62,070 bases of DNA from Chara braunii (lineage: Eukaryota > Streptophyta > Charophyceae > Charales > Characeae). The stretch spans positions 1,295,522-1,357,591 of the forward strand of contig BFEA01000143.1 in NCBI GenBank assembly GCA_003427395.1, written 5' to 3'. Under the pieces are notes generated by a model that was not told where the DNA came from, searched no databases, and saw only the letters and a list, made by a program, of their open reading frames with translations. Positions 11,294-21,870 of the stretch are shown here, piece by piece; position 1 is the first letter of the stretch, and each line of letters starts with the position of its first letter. The position numbers and the translations under genes were made by a program.

Positions 11294-11784
11294 TCAACGG
11301 GTCTGAGGAGAAGGGAATCGTCGTTCCAACCGCATATCAGTGAGTTTGTTTTTTTTCCACTCGATGAAGTTTTTCCATATTCGTCCATCTTTTACGACTG
11401 TGACACTTTTGACAAACATTTCAAAAAGCACCTCAGTCAAGACATTTTGGATGTCAACCTTCTTCACGTCGTCAAACCATCTAGCAAGGTAAGCGCGCGG
11501 ATTTGGAGTGCGGATTGTGGGTGCATCGTTATCATCGGGCACCACAATAACCCTCGGAGGATTTTGCGGTTACGATGTGGCGCAAACATCTCTTTCGCGT
11601 GCACTACGTTGAGATTGCAAACACGAATCATGAACACGTGCATGTCCAACGACCCGTGCACAAAACTTAAGAGATGCAAGTGTATCATCAGGGAGTGATT
11701 CAGCGCTTTCATAATCCGAGTTTCCGTTTCATCAACAACAGGTTGTTGTCCCACCTGATTATCAGCCAAGGTAGGATCCGGCAA
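11294..11784 (-). pseudogene. unrecognised Helitron-linked frames
   Basis: Two overlapping minus-strand frames. The 11,294-11,545 frame (start uncertain) looks protein-like: PNPRAYLARWFDDVKKVDIQ, then VLFEMFVKSVTVVKDGRIW and a basic end. The 11,464-11,784 frame is less convincing. They may be shifted pieces of the protein begun near 12,230. No family recognised. Confidence 0.35.
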
Positions 11785-11889
11785 TTCGGGGAATCCAAAA
11801 TATTAGTTTTCGCACCACGACTCTTTCTCCTCTTGAATGTACATTCAACACAATCTTCTTTTGAATCGCCCGTAATGTTACTATCCACA

Positions 11890-12230
11890 TCATCGGCAAA
11901 TCTTAAGGTTAATAGGCCTACCTGACTGACCTCTACGCGAACTATCCCCATGAACACGACAATCGTCACCACCCCCATCCACAATCATGTTCTCTACATC
12001 ATCAAGGGTATTCTCTTGCGAACATCGATGTTCAACCTCACCAAGAACAGAATGATCGTCCCGAGGATGTTCACTTCCAAGATTCACCGACCTCTCATCA
12101 TTTTCACTTTTCTTCGACCTCTCCGAATGTTAGGCTCCAACTTTTGACGTAACATTCGTATCATATTGAGTGGTATTGCTGGTTCCCATTGCTTTCCTCT
12201 TAGCACGAGTGTCGCACTTATGTGGCATTC
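11890..12230 (-). pseudogene. start of a second Helitron-linked gene (broken)
   Basis: Immediately after the helicase end, the minus strand offers an ATG near 12,230 followed by a Lys/Arg-rich start (MPHKCDTRAKRKAMGTSN). A stop occurs after about 30 codons, then an acidic, Ser-rich frame to 11,890 (ERSVNLGSEHPRDDHSVLGE). The style suits a nuclear protein N-terminus, but no domain is identifiable. Some Helitrons carry extra genes beside RepHel, so an auxiliary gene or captured fragment is possible. Confidence 0.35.
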
Positions 12231-12305
12231 AGGAGTCGCCTGCAAAGAAGGAATATGACAAAATTATTTGAAATGTCAAGGCTCGATGAAAAAAAAAAAA
12301 AAGAC

Positions 12306-13355
12306 TTATCCAAAAAGTTCATGATATACAATATTCTTCGTTAAAAAATTCTTATCAGGCAACGCAACACGGATGTTGTTAGGATGGTTAACACGAGACA
12401 AAGCAACGTACAGTTGGTTATGTGCAAAAACTGGTTTGCGTAGCCAAACCCCGGCACGTGATACGGTTTGTCCTTGCGACTTGTTAATCGTTACAGCAAA
12501 AGCAAGACGGATTGGAAATTGCCTCCTCAACCATTTGAACCCAATTGTCTCACCATCGCTTGTCAGATCAATCTTGGGGATCAGTGATCAGTGTGTTTTA
12601 CCCGTGTGCATTATTGTCACTCCCAACAAATCATCATTAACGATTTTTTTTAAAATTATCCTTGTACAATTGCAAAGTCTTTGCCTCGGTGACAAATTCC
12701 ACAAAAGCATCACAGACGCACCATTTTTTAAGTGCAGTTTGTGAGGTGAAAGGCCAGATTCGTAGAGAGAGTTTAAGAACTCCCGCTCAATACCAATCCC
12801 AGTATCATCCGAATCAGGATAATCAACAGTAAAAAGGTCACGCACCTCCCCAGGGAAGTCGTCAAGAACACGGATGTTAACAAAATCGGCATCGTCATTA
12901 GTAGGGCATGAAATTAATCGATGCAAGAAATATGCGGCATCCCCCACATGGTGGGACACATCATTGAACGTCCATGAAATCAACTCATCAATTGGTTTAT
13001 CCGTACAAATCTCACGTGGCAATCTGACTGCAGCAGGTTCATTAGAAACAACACGAGGATGGTCACCATTCCCAATGCGCATCAAAAAGTAAACACACAT
13101 TCGTGTCATTTCATCATTCCCTAAGCTTAAGGTTCGCATATTTTTGGTGAGTTGATGAACCTTAAAAAGTTTCCACAAAGGAGACATTTTCATGAACGCA
13201 ACAATTTGTTGCGCTCGCGATCCGTGTTTCACAACAGGCAAAACCTGTCTAAAATCCCCAGGGAGAAGAACAATTTTTCCACTTAACGGCTCGTCATTGT
13301 TACAGAGGTACCGAAACGTAATGTCAAAAGTTTCCAAGTGGAACTTGTTACTCAT
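12306..13355 (-). pseudogene. Helitron PIF1-like helicase, C-terminal part
   Basis: The frame 12,588-13,355 contains the helicase block LPGDFRQVLPVV (the usual GGDFRQ motif with one Gly lost), TKNMR, and DFPGEVRDLFTVDYP. After a frame change near 12,560 the end follows: [20 protein letters not shown] and [12 protein letters not shown], the hallmarks of the PIF1/RecD-like second motor domain. The enzyme unwinds DNA during rolling-circle transposition. The frame break and damage elsewhere make this copy inactive as a single protein. Confidence 0.9.
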
Positions 13356-14137
13356 CGACCCCTCGTCAAAAAAATCGTCGCTATGCCACTGGACGCGACG
13401 GCCAGTGCAATGGCATAACGTGACCTGATGTCCACCAAAATCGTTTCAATGCAAAAAGTATTTCCTGTTCTAGTCGGTGCATCGACAAAAGCACGCAACG
13501 GTGTTTTCTCTTGCACAGCCCGAACAACTCTTTCCACCAACACTCGTTGACGTGGGCGAAGACGTCGAAAATTAGAGTCGTATTTGCGTTGCATTTGAAT
13601 CGGATCATGCGACAACTCATCGTTTAGAATTGAGGATACCATTCTGTTCTCGTAATGTCTAGTTATGTTCTCAGCAATTGTTTCACTGTCGGGTGTTGGA
13701 AAATAAAGACAAAACTGACGGATGTTTTTTCCAGACTTTTGCAAAATATGGTCAAGATGGAATAACACTAATGATTGCAAAATGTTCGGGGAAACAATTT
13801 CATTGTCTGCGCCATACTGAAAATCATCACATATCTTATTCCAATGATGTTCGAAGAAACGGACCGGATTGTTCACTAGACCAAACGAGAGAACCATAAC
13901 AAATATTTTACGAACTTCTTCAGGCATGTAATGCGCAGCGACTGTGTCTATGCATTGATCGTATGCATCGTCTGTTTGCAAAAGGCACCATCGAAGACAC
14001 ACGGATCGGAAAGAATCGTATTCGAGTTCGTCCACAGTACGAATTTCGACAAAAGAGCGCAGCCCACGAGAATGTTCATGGTTTAGCAACACGCGCAGAT
14101 AGAATCGTTCCCCTTCCGTGATCCTCACGTGATGCAA
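13352..14137 (-). pseudogene. Helitron PIF1-like helicase, N-terminal part, Walker A damaged
   Basis: Starts with the conserved linker of Helitron proteins (GERFYLRVLLNHEHSRG ... SFVEIRTVDELEYDSF) and reaches the nucleotide-binding loop AFVDAPTRTGNTFCIET. The canonical form is GPGGTGKT: the catalytic Lys is Asn here and two Gly are replaced, so ATP hydrolysis should fail. A four-base overlap with a different frame at 13,352 marks a frameshift into the next helicase part. Confidence 0.9.
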
Positions 14138-14199
14138 CCGAGATATCTTTTCGAAGGGACAATCGTGAAGATCACACTTTCTTCGGTTCCACTTCTTAT

Positions 14200-14620
14200 G
14201 TTTTTATCCCGTACATGAGTATTCACGATTTTTGCGTACAGAGGAAACTCCTCTTTAGGAACACCTTCATTCAAAGAGTTTGCTTCATCCATGTCGTCAA
14301 TTTCGTTTTCGGGGGCCCATGCGAAACAATGTCATGCTCGGTGTCAGGTTCAAATTGCACTTTTTTCATGTTTTCGAGATGCACGGGCAATCTTTCGCCC
14401 GAGGATCATTGGTCCGCAACATCGAACTCAAATAGACGCCAGCATGCTTCGCATGCACCAACAACACGCATGTTTTGATACAATTTGACTTCGTCGGTAG
14501 ATGCATTATTATCTTACTCGCAAACCATAGCACGATCACATCCTTTGTACAGGTACTTATACACGTACTTGCATGCCTTGATGTCAACACAATACTCAAC
14601 ATTCAAGTGGTAATTAAACC
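14200..14620 (-). pseudogene. Helitron Rep domain tail with Tyr motif
   Basis: Read across stops, the minus strand has CKYVYKYLYKGCDRA, matching the paired-tyrosine region of Helitron Rep, then VKLYQNMRVVGACEACWRLF and RLPVHLENMKKVQF. Two in-frame stops interrupt it. The preceding block (14,624 onward) is already the N-terminal Helitron domain, so the region that should carry the HUH metal-binding motif is missing. This is an internal deletion. Confidence 0.75.
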
Positions 14621-14623
14621 TCA

Positions 14624-15318
14624 TCAGCTAGTGCGGGTTATACGGGACCACACGCCGATTGTCGTAAATGACACAATTTTGAACAATCGTAAAACCACTG
14701 TCACTTGGTTTCCTTCTCCTATACGAAGGGTACGTTTTTGTCTTTGAATGTTATTGTGTGCAGGTAAGTTAAGGAAATCTACCCTTTGATCAATCGCATC
14801 GTTCAAACGTTGAGGATCGTGCAAGTATAGTTGCACAAACTGAGGACGTTCCCCTTCCTCGACAGCCAATGCACCGACACGATGAAAGATTAGACCTTGA
14901 GCCCGAAGTTGGCCCCGGAATCCTTGAACATCATCGCTCGGTTGCTTCAACCGTAAGGATGCGAGGGATAAACTATTATTAATCATCCTCGCATTGCTTC
15001 GAATGAATCGATCGTCGAAAGTTTGAGACGTCCAAAGGGAAAGAATCTCATGCTCCGGGGAGCCTTCGCAAGACCATTCGCATAAAGGACAGCGTTTTGT
15101 ACCTTTTCGGCAATATACTTTGTCCATTTTTTTTCATGATGCCACAATTTAGCACCACAATGCTTACACGGATCTCGACCGCCAATGTCGAATGTTTCAA
15201 CAGTGCTAGCATTCCCAAGAATCGCCACAGTGTTCTCAACTGCTGCATACGTTATTGCCGCGGGTGCCGATGGGAGGGCATTAAGATCAGGACCCGGAAT
15301 ATCACGTGAATCATTCAT
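14624..15318 (-). pseudogene. Helitron N-terminal domain with zinc finger
   Basis: The frame 14,983-15,318 ends in a zinc-finger-like GRDPCKHCGAKLWHHEKKW. The overlapping frame 14,624-15,127 continues with RCPLCEWSC and the Helitron N-domain signature (MINNSLSLASLRLKQPS, FRGQLRAQGLIFHRVGALA, RPQFVQLYLHDPQRLNDAID). One frameshift separates them. The domain normally precedes the HUH nuclease and helps recognise single-stranded transposon ends. Confidence 0.85.
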
Positions 15319-15692
15319 TTCTCCTCGCGCTTATCCGATTCACTATCTTCCCGATTGTTCGTTGAATTTCTATTTCTCACGGACGGATTCTGCGATTGCC
15401 TCGCTCGTGATGAGAGACTATGTGACTGCTTCGCCCGAGAAGAACAACTCCGCGATTGTCTCGCAGGAGAAGATGCACTCCTCGATTGCACAGAGCCGCT
15501 CGCTCGAATCCCTCGAAGGATATTCATAACGAACAAATTTCGCCTCACACCCCACGCAAAATGACTATGAGCAGGCACATCTTCTTTCTTCCTATGATTC
15601 TTAAGCCCAACATGAAAGTTAGCTCGTCGTATTTGGCTTTTCCTTCGTTTTGAAATTAGACGCGATGTAGAACATGGTTCATTCACATTCAT
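15315..15692 (-). pseudogene. basic, Ser/Arg-rich N-terminus of the Helitron protein
   Basis: A 125-codon frame that stops (TGA) in a four-base overlap with the next one. It contains a short internal repeat (ARQSRSCSSRAKQSHSLSSR) and is strongly basic, consistent with a disordered DNA-binding start. Placed in the Helitron gene because of strand, overlap and order; it is not recognisable by itself. Confidence 0.5.
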
Positions 15693-15811
15693 TGTATCGA
15701 CTTGTTCCCTTTCTCCATCAGCCTTTACAATACTTTCGCACTTCCATCATAGCCTGTACCGGGGAAGCATTCGCTAGGGGTAAGCTTATGTGGAACTCGA
15801 GACATTTGGAG

Positions 15812-16325
15812 AGAAGAGAGGTAATGTGAGGTTAGTATGTTGTTCTGCATAAAGTTAAGCAACGTGGAAGGACGGTGGGCAAGACATCAGGTCGGTCAGC
15901 AGGGGAGTTGACCCCTGCTCAACAACAGGATAATGTATCCGAGTGTGTGTGTAATGGGTGTGTATAACACGACAGCCCCATAATCATGGGGAACCAGACC
16001 ATCCTTCAGTCCAAACATAGCATCACGTAGTGTTAGCTGCAGGCTTAACATAGCACAGGCTAGGGGGGAGAGAAGAGAGGTAATGTAAGGTTAGTATGTT
16101 GTTCCGCATAAAGTTAAAGAACGTGGAAGGACGTTGGGCAAGACATCAGGTCGGTGAACAGGGGAGTCGACCCCTGCTCAGCAACAGGATAATGTATCCG
16201 GGTGTGTGTGTAATGGGTGTGTATAACACGGCAGCCCCATAATCATGGGGAACCAGACCATCCTTCGGTCCAAAAGTAGCATCACGTAGTGGTAGCTGCA
16301 GGCTTAACATAGCACATGTTAGGGG
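15812..16325. repeat. tandem pair of a 259-bp hairpin repeat
   Basis: Unit 1 (15,812-16,070) and unit 2 (16,071-16,325) are close copies. Each holds AGCAGGGG/CCCCTGCT-type and CCCCAT/ATGGGG stem-loops and a GT-rich spacer, with the motif taacatagcaca near the end. A third copy lies at 6,283-6,530. The pair lies just 5' of the Helitron reading frames, so relation to a Helitron end is possible but unproven. Confidence 0.85.
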
Positions 16326-17640
16326 GAAGGGTTATCCCATAGTCATCAACTCAATAGGAAAGTGGAGGATTAATTAGGGGGCAGGAGATTAGGGTGTTAG
16401 AAAGAGCGGGGAGCAACGATGGCATAACCATCAAGGTTGGTGTAGTGACCCATAGAGGAGGGATGACACATCCCTTCATACGCTTTTTGGCGCTTGCTCC
16501 CATCAAGGCTCATTGGAAGGTGAGGTGTTCCCATGCGCCCGGCTAAGATACGCATGGAATACCACGATGCAAAGGCCGTTAAGGCAAAACACAGTGAGGC
16601 AGATGACGACGAGGTAAGAAGGCACTTGACAACAAGAGGTTGCAAGTCACATAGGGTGGAGGACATGGGGGAGGAGGGCGGGCAGGTAACCAACACAAAG
16701 CAAGAAGCGAAAAAGGGTACTGATACCAAGTTGGAAAAACGGGGAACGAACAAAATAAAACAAACAAACGCTGTTGATGACAGACTGTTTCGTCGGAGTT
16801 GCACCGACTCATCAGGAGGTTGAACCCTCGACAATCTGCGGAATCCCCGTATTTGATGGTTTGGGTCATGAACCCTTTGACCCTTGTTGAGGGCAGACTG
16901 TCCCCAAGAGGAACATAGCAGCGGGCAGCAACCCTGTGAAGCACCAGGCAACACAGTAGAGGCAACACGGCTGCACAACGCCAAAAACAACTGCAAGGAA
17001 TGACATGGCACGCAGCGCAGCAGCCGTGTAGTGAAGCACAAGGCAACACAAGCAAGGCAACAGCACTGCAGGGGACGAGAGGGCGAGTAAACCAGCAGCT
17101 GGGCAACCGTGGAGCGGAGCACAAGGCACCAGCAACCAGGCAACCAACCTACAGGGCACACAAGCGGCAAGCACGGAAGGCACGGCCAACGGATGAGCAG
17201 CACGGCAACGGAGCAATGAAGCGCAAGGCAACACCAACAACACGGCCACACCGCACAGCGAACACATCAACCCGCAAAGAACCACACACGAAGTAAGCGG
17301 GACAGACAGCAAGGCAGCGGCGGAGCGCAGACGAGGACGTCTTTACATCCAACACGGACCAAAGCAGCACATGAGCTACTCATATCACGATTGAACCCCG
17401 CAGACTGTTGGTTCCCACCACCCACTGAGCCAGGGAGTCACTCCGACGAACATCCATCATCACCGACAGGCAACACAGACATCCCGAACCGAGCAGCCCC
17501 CATAAGATTGCAGTAGGCACTCCAAACGAGGAACCACCGACTGTTTGACACTACTTAAGGGTGCTCAGTTGGGTAAGAACAAATACTTGGAAAAAATCGG
17601 AGGGAGGACAGACAACAAGAGGAAAACAGACAAACATAAA
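16326..17640. other. GC-rich stretch, no supported gene
   Basis: Long overlapping frames exist on both strands (for example 16,397-17,251 minus and 16,533-16,823 plus) but lack domains. The minus frames are Cys/Leu/Val-rich because of the repeated words aggcaacac and agcacaaggca between 16,930 and 17,270. I read this as irregular repeat DNA. Confidence 0.55.
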
Positions 17641-17647
17641 AATTGAT

Positions 17648-17648
<1 letters not shown>

Positions 17649-17707
<59 letters not shown>

Positions 17708-17778
17708 CCAGCCATGCACACAGAGAGATAAAGAGAGGCTACTTCCACCGATGGGATGAGCAAAATCTGAATGAATCA

Positions 17779-17837
<59 letters not shown>

Positions 17838-18040
17838 GCGTGTAGTAGTGTATATGTCGATGTTCTAGCGGTAGATTCATTCCATTTTGCTCATACTATC
17901 GATGAAAGTACCCTCTCTCTCTCTCACACACACGCACCCACATAGTGTCACACACACACACATACAGAGAGTGAGAGAGAGAATGTCTCCTTTTTTTGGG
18001 GGGCGAGAGAGAGAGTCTCTTTTTTTTTTTGGGGGGGGGG
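17649..18040. repeat. compound microsatellites
   Basis: (TG)n into (AG)n at 17,649-17,703, (AC)n at 17,780-17,836, (CT)n/(CA)n at 17,910-17,990, then short T and G runs to about 18,040. Confidence 0.95.
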
Positions 18041-18193
18041 GTTAATTTTTGAAATACCCCCATAAGTTGAGATATATGTCAAAATGTCCTTGGAAAATAT
18101 GGGCTCAGTGGAATGGCCTTTTGGACTGACATGTTTGTGTTATGCCCCTGCCAGGTGGGTGTGACAAATTATCTTGGCCTTTTACAATTGCAC

Positions 18194-18784
18194 CTATGAA
18201 AAGTTGGCAACTGCCGGGGCATTTTGCAAAGTTGGGCAGCGTCTAGTAGGGGTACATTTCAAAGATGAGGTCCAACTGATGGCTGGGGTGTTTCGCAAAA
18301 TGCTTTTGTCATCGTCCCACACTGCGGCGGGTCCACTTGTTTTGCTAAAAGAAGCAAGGTTGTGATAGTCGATGTTGGCCTCGCTGGCCAACATGTTCTT
18401 GATGTCTGTAGGCATACGTCTTAAGTACATGGTCATCAAGACCTATGGATCGTAGCGCACTCCCAGAACAACGATGAGCCGTTCTACAACATTAGTTAGA
18501 TCGCGTGCAGACTTGTACTTCTTCGTATCAAGTCTGGCCAACGCGTCAGTGGCCTGCTGAGCCTATTGTGGGTTGTGCCACCGCGTCTCCAGTAAATCCA
18601 TAAAGGATTCTAATGTTTGGGTACTAACCCGATGGTTCATTCTCCTACCATAGCCCATAGATGCAATTAACCCATCCAACCATCTTGCTGCCAAACCCTC
18701 AAGGTAAGAGGCAACTGTAATCACTTCCTCTTCTTGCAGTGTGTGCTTGGCCCTCACCCGCACACTGGAACTGTCCTTAACCAA
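18194..18784 (-). pseudogene. Ty3/Gypsy gag capsid-like region (remnant)
   Basis: Minus-strand frames 18,563-18,784 and 18,194-18,439 read as a retrotransposon gag core: ITVASYLEGLAARWLDGLI, FMDLLETRWHNPQ, then LMTMYLRRMPTDIKNML and HNLASFSK. A TAG separates the pieces near 18,448 and a Trp-like block is broken near 18,562. Gag forms the particle that houses reverse transcription. Downstream pol is absent; the sequence turns into microsatellites at 18,040. Confidence 0.7.
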
Positions 18785-18833
18785 GTATCTAGGGCCTCAT
18801 CCTTCTTGTCTCTAGAGAAAGTCTGAGTTGGTT

Positions 18834-19769
18834 TCAGTGGAGTCTTTGGGAACCAATGTTGTTGTGATCCAAATGGAACCTGTTGCTGTACTGGACTGGT
18901 TGCTGCCCTGTAGCAGTAGTAGCTGGAATTGAGGATGAAGAAGTAGCTGTCTGTGTAGCTACTGCTGACGTACCACCTGGTGGGACACCAAACTGAGAAA
19001 CAAAGGGGCCTGTCATCGTCGGAAATGGGGACGGTGATGGTAAAACTGCTCGGATCCTAACACTAGGCTAGGGACTGGTCTTACCTTTCCCTGCATGGCA
19101 TCAACTATTTGGTCAAGGGTCGACTGGATGTCATCTAGTTTGCTGTCCATGTACAGCATACCCTCCTTGAGCACCTTGCTCATGTCATCAAGGACAGAGT
19201 CATTTAGCCCTTCTAATGCAACCTTATCTGCCTCTTTGCTCTCCGATCTAGCTTTTCTACTTCTTGGTTTTCTCTCTTTGTCGGTAGCATCCCTGAGTTC
19301 TTTCTCTAGCCGTAAGCAGAGTAATTCTACATGCTCGATCTCTGTATCCTCTCTCGTGGGTGGAGGTGGTTGGTCGTACTGCAAGCCCTCCATCTACACT
19401 CATCCCGGTGGGCGAGACAAAGGATATAGAGTACGTTCCAGACTTCTGCTGACCTTGAGAGGTTGCTGTAGAAGTAGCCATGGCGTCAACACTAGTTGTT
19501 GTTGCTGCTAACGCACGTTTTGCTGTTGCTGCTGCCTCCATAGCCCTCTGCAAACTTGTCGACCTTGCCTCGTCTCGGAACCTCGTCTCATCCCTTGGTA
19601 ATAGGACTGGGAACACTATAGGTCTACGTTGAGTTTCCTGCAGTGTCTGCCTCGGATCGTCAGATGTCCCTTCCTCACTATCGTTACCGTTCATCAGCCA
19701 GAGCAGATCGCTATCTACACTCGTGCCCTTTGTGGGTCCTACCAGAACATGTGTCCGACCGAGTTGCAA
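18834..19769 (-). pseudogene. Gypsy gag N-terminal / linker region (remnant)
   Basis: Three minus frames. 19,257-19,769 is Thr/Ala-rich (TAKRALAATTTSVDAMATST). 19,013-19,393 contains a likely coiled coil (LLCLRLEKELRDATDKERKP, then LDDMSKVLKEGMLYMDSKLD). 18,834-19,016 is Gln/Thr-rich. They lie directly 5' of the capsid-like block on the same strand and are probably one gag broken by frameshifts. Confidence 0.55.
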
Positions 19770-20304
19770 AAATAAATAAGTAATATTCGGTAAGTCACGC
19801 CGGCTATTTAAGTGGTGTCAACAAAATATACACAGACTGAGCAAATGATCTTATTCCTATGTCGATCAGTTTTCAAACAGCAGCGGTAAAAAGAACTGGA
19901 AATGGTAGAATGCTACAGTTTTAATCTACAGTTGTCTGTCAGGTCTCAGCAGTCCGTAACACCTCAACTTATCAAAAATAAAAATAAATCACTTGCACAG
20001 AGGCATTCAGATATTGAAGTAATAATTGCGGGAGCTCTGCGTGAACCTAGGGACGCAGGGAACTTACAGGTATAACTTTCTTTCTATGTGTGCCCACTAT
20101 GCCCCTACCACTACCTCTCTCTAGTCTCAATGCTATGTATGCATGCAACCCTATGATTATTGTTTCTTTTCATAACATAATCAGACAGAGTGAAAGGAAT
20201 GCATGAATGAACTTCACCCTGTTTGAAGTCACACTTAAGGGATGAACTTGGGGGAAGGTGGGATTAATGTGGTTTTGCATGTGTTTGACAAGGTCAATCA
20301 AAGG
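19770..20304 (-). other. leader sequence, no gene seen
   Basis: Between gag and the hairpin array; no protein-like frame and no clear repeat. Confidence 0.5.
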
Positions 20305-21033
20305 CTGGGCATCGTTTCTAAGCAGAATGGCCCAGTGTTGTGTTTATTTGGTTGTTTTCTGAAGGACTAGACATGGTTTCTAAGAAGAAAGTTCTAGTTG
20401 CTATGTTTATTTTTGAGGTTTGTCTGTCTGATCATGTAAGACCAAGCATTGTTTCTAAGTTGAATTGCTTGGTCGACTTGTTTTCTTTTGGGGTTTCTGA
20501 GTGAAGTTGGACATTTTTTCTAAGCAAAATGGTCGAACTTCATGCCTGTTTGTGCTTTTGGAATGGGTTGAGCATTGTTTCCAAGTAGAACGACTCAGTC
20601 TTTTGCTCTATTGCGACAGAGAATTATGGTGGAAGGCTAGGCATTGTTTTTTAGCTGAATGGTTTAACCTGAAGCTACACACTAAGGGGAACAAGTATAC
20701 GTTGAAACTTTGATCTTATTTATATTTGCATGTGAACAAGCAGCTAGACATTGTTTCTAAGCAGAATGATCTAGCTTTGCTAAAAGTATAATTGGAAGTA
20801 ATTTGGGCAGGCTGAATATTGTGTCTAAGCAGAATGGTTCAGACCACACCCATATCAAGGACAAAGACAGAGGAATATTTCAAACTTGTCTATTAAACAG
20901 TTCAAGGTTGACCAGACATTGTTTCTAAGTAGAATGGTCTGGTCACACGCCCAAAGAGGAGGGAAGTAGTTATGTCATCTATTTGTGTATAACCAAGACA
21001 GCTAGACATTGTTTCTAAGCAGAATGGTCTAGC
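20305..21033 (-). repeat. array of ten constant-loop, variable-stem hairpins
   Basis: Ten copies of a motif whose middle is close to attgtttctaagcagaatg, spaced 35-125 bp apart. The flanks differ from copy to copy yet are complementary within each copy: CTGGGC/GCCCAG (20,305-20,335), ACTAGA/TCTAGT (20,366-20,398), GACCAAGCA/TGCTTGGTC (20,440-20,474), an 11-of-12 pairing (20,502-20,542), GGTTGAG/CTCAGTC with two GU (20,566-20,600), 20,634-20,670 with mismatches, AGCTAGA/TCTAGCT (20,742-20,776), CTGAA/TTCAG (20,812-20,842), TGACCAGAC/GTCTGGTCA (20,909-20,945), GCTAGAC/GTCTAGC (21,001-21,033). It lies in the long 5' leader of the minus-strand Gypsy element. Strand is set by that context. Confidence 0.9.
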
Positions 21034-21269
21034 ACCATGCCATATGGAAGTTAGAGGTAAAGGGTAAATTATCTGAGAGACCAATGAGCTTTTATGTGAA
21101 ATAAACTTGCGAGATTCGGTGAGGGTACTTACCTTGGTTGTGTGTGTCTGCTTGTGAGTTTGGTTTAAGCTTTTTATCGATTGGTAGTTGCTTTAGATGC
21201 TCGCCATGTATTGGAGTAAAAGAAGGTTGTCAAAATTTGTGTTTACAAAGAAGATATGTCTTTACTTTA

Positions 21270-21660
21270 TATACGACTTATTATAAATCTGGGGAGCTTA
21301 CTTCTACTAGGGGAAGTGCTGTCGAAATTTTTACTAGTTCAGGGAGTCGACAAAATTTGACTTCGTAGGTTTTATTTTTGATTTTGTATTTAGTGTTGTC
21401 TAAATTATGAGATGTTACTTTCTCTAGGGGAAGTGTTGTCGGATTTTCCTACATTTGCGGAATTAGTTTATTTTTGGTTAATTTTTTTTTGGCAATCCAC
21501 CCTGTCTAGGGGAGACGCTGGTCATGAAAATTTTGGCAATCCACCCTATCTAGGGGAGATGCTTGTTATGAAAATTTTGGCAATCCACCCTGTTTAGGGT
21601 AGATGCAGGTTATGAAAATTTTAACAATCCACCCTGTCTATGGGAGATGCTGCCGAAATT
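21270..21660. repeat. short tandem units with a ctaggggaag/ctaggggagatg core
   Basis: Two related sets. Near 21,300-21,430, copies of tactaggggaagtg(c/t)tgtcg. From 21,493, four units of about 50 bp with ggcaatccaccctgtctagg, gagatgct and atgaaaatttt. Also in the leader of the minus-strand Gypsy element. Confidence 0.8.
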
Positions 21661-21846
21661 TTCATCTATTTTTTGTGCTGGCCAGAAATGGGTTTGGGCT
21701 TAGTTGATAGAGGTTAAGGTACGTCGTGATATGGGGTTTATCCTCCACACACTTAAGTATAGCTTGGGTACTGGTCTGTGTTGTGTTGCGGGTGGTTTTC
21801 TTTCGTTTTGATTCAAGGCTCAACTAGGTTTGGCCGGATCCTACAG

Positions 21847-21870
21847 GGATCACCAACTTCTGTTATCAAT
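21847..21870 (-). promoter_or_regulatory. primer-binding-site-like sequence
   Basis: On the minus strand the proposed LTR ends in TTATCA, then AT, then TGATAACAGAAGTTGG. Position and spacing match a PBS, but it begins TGA instead of the TGG expected for a tRNA 3' end, so it is either mutated or misassigned. An 18-bp perfect palindrome (TGTTATCAATTGATAACA, 21,861-21,878) spans the junction. Confidence 0.4.

Noticed and set aside
16397-17312. Minus-strand frames of 148-284 codons, Cys/Leu/Val-rich with membrane-like look
   Set aside because: Several frames are open at once and the composition comes from repeated aggcaacac-type words; no domain or start context.
20305-21033. Series of transcription terminators or tRNA-like structures
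   Set aside because: Stems are short, loops are long and constant, there is no U-tract rule, and the context is eukaryotic.
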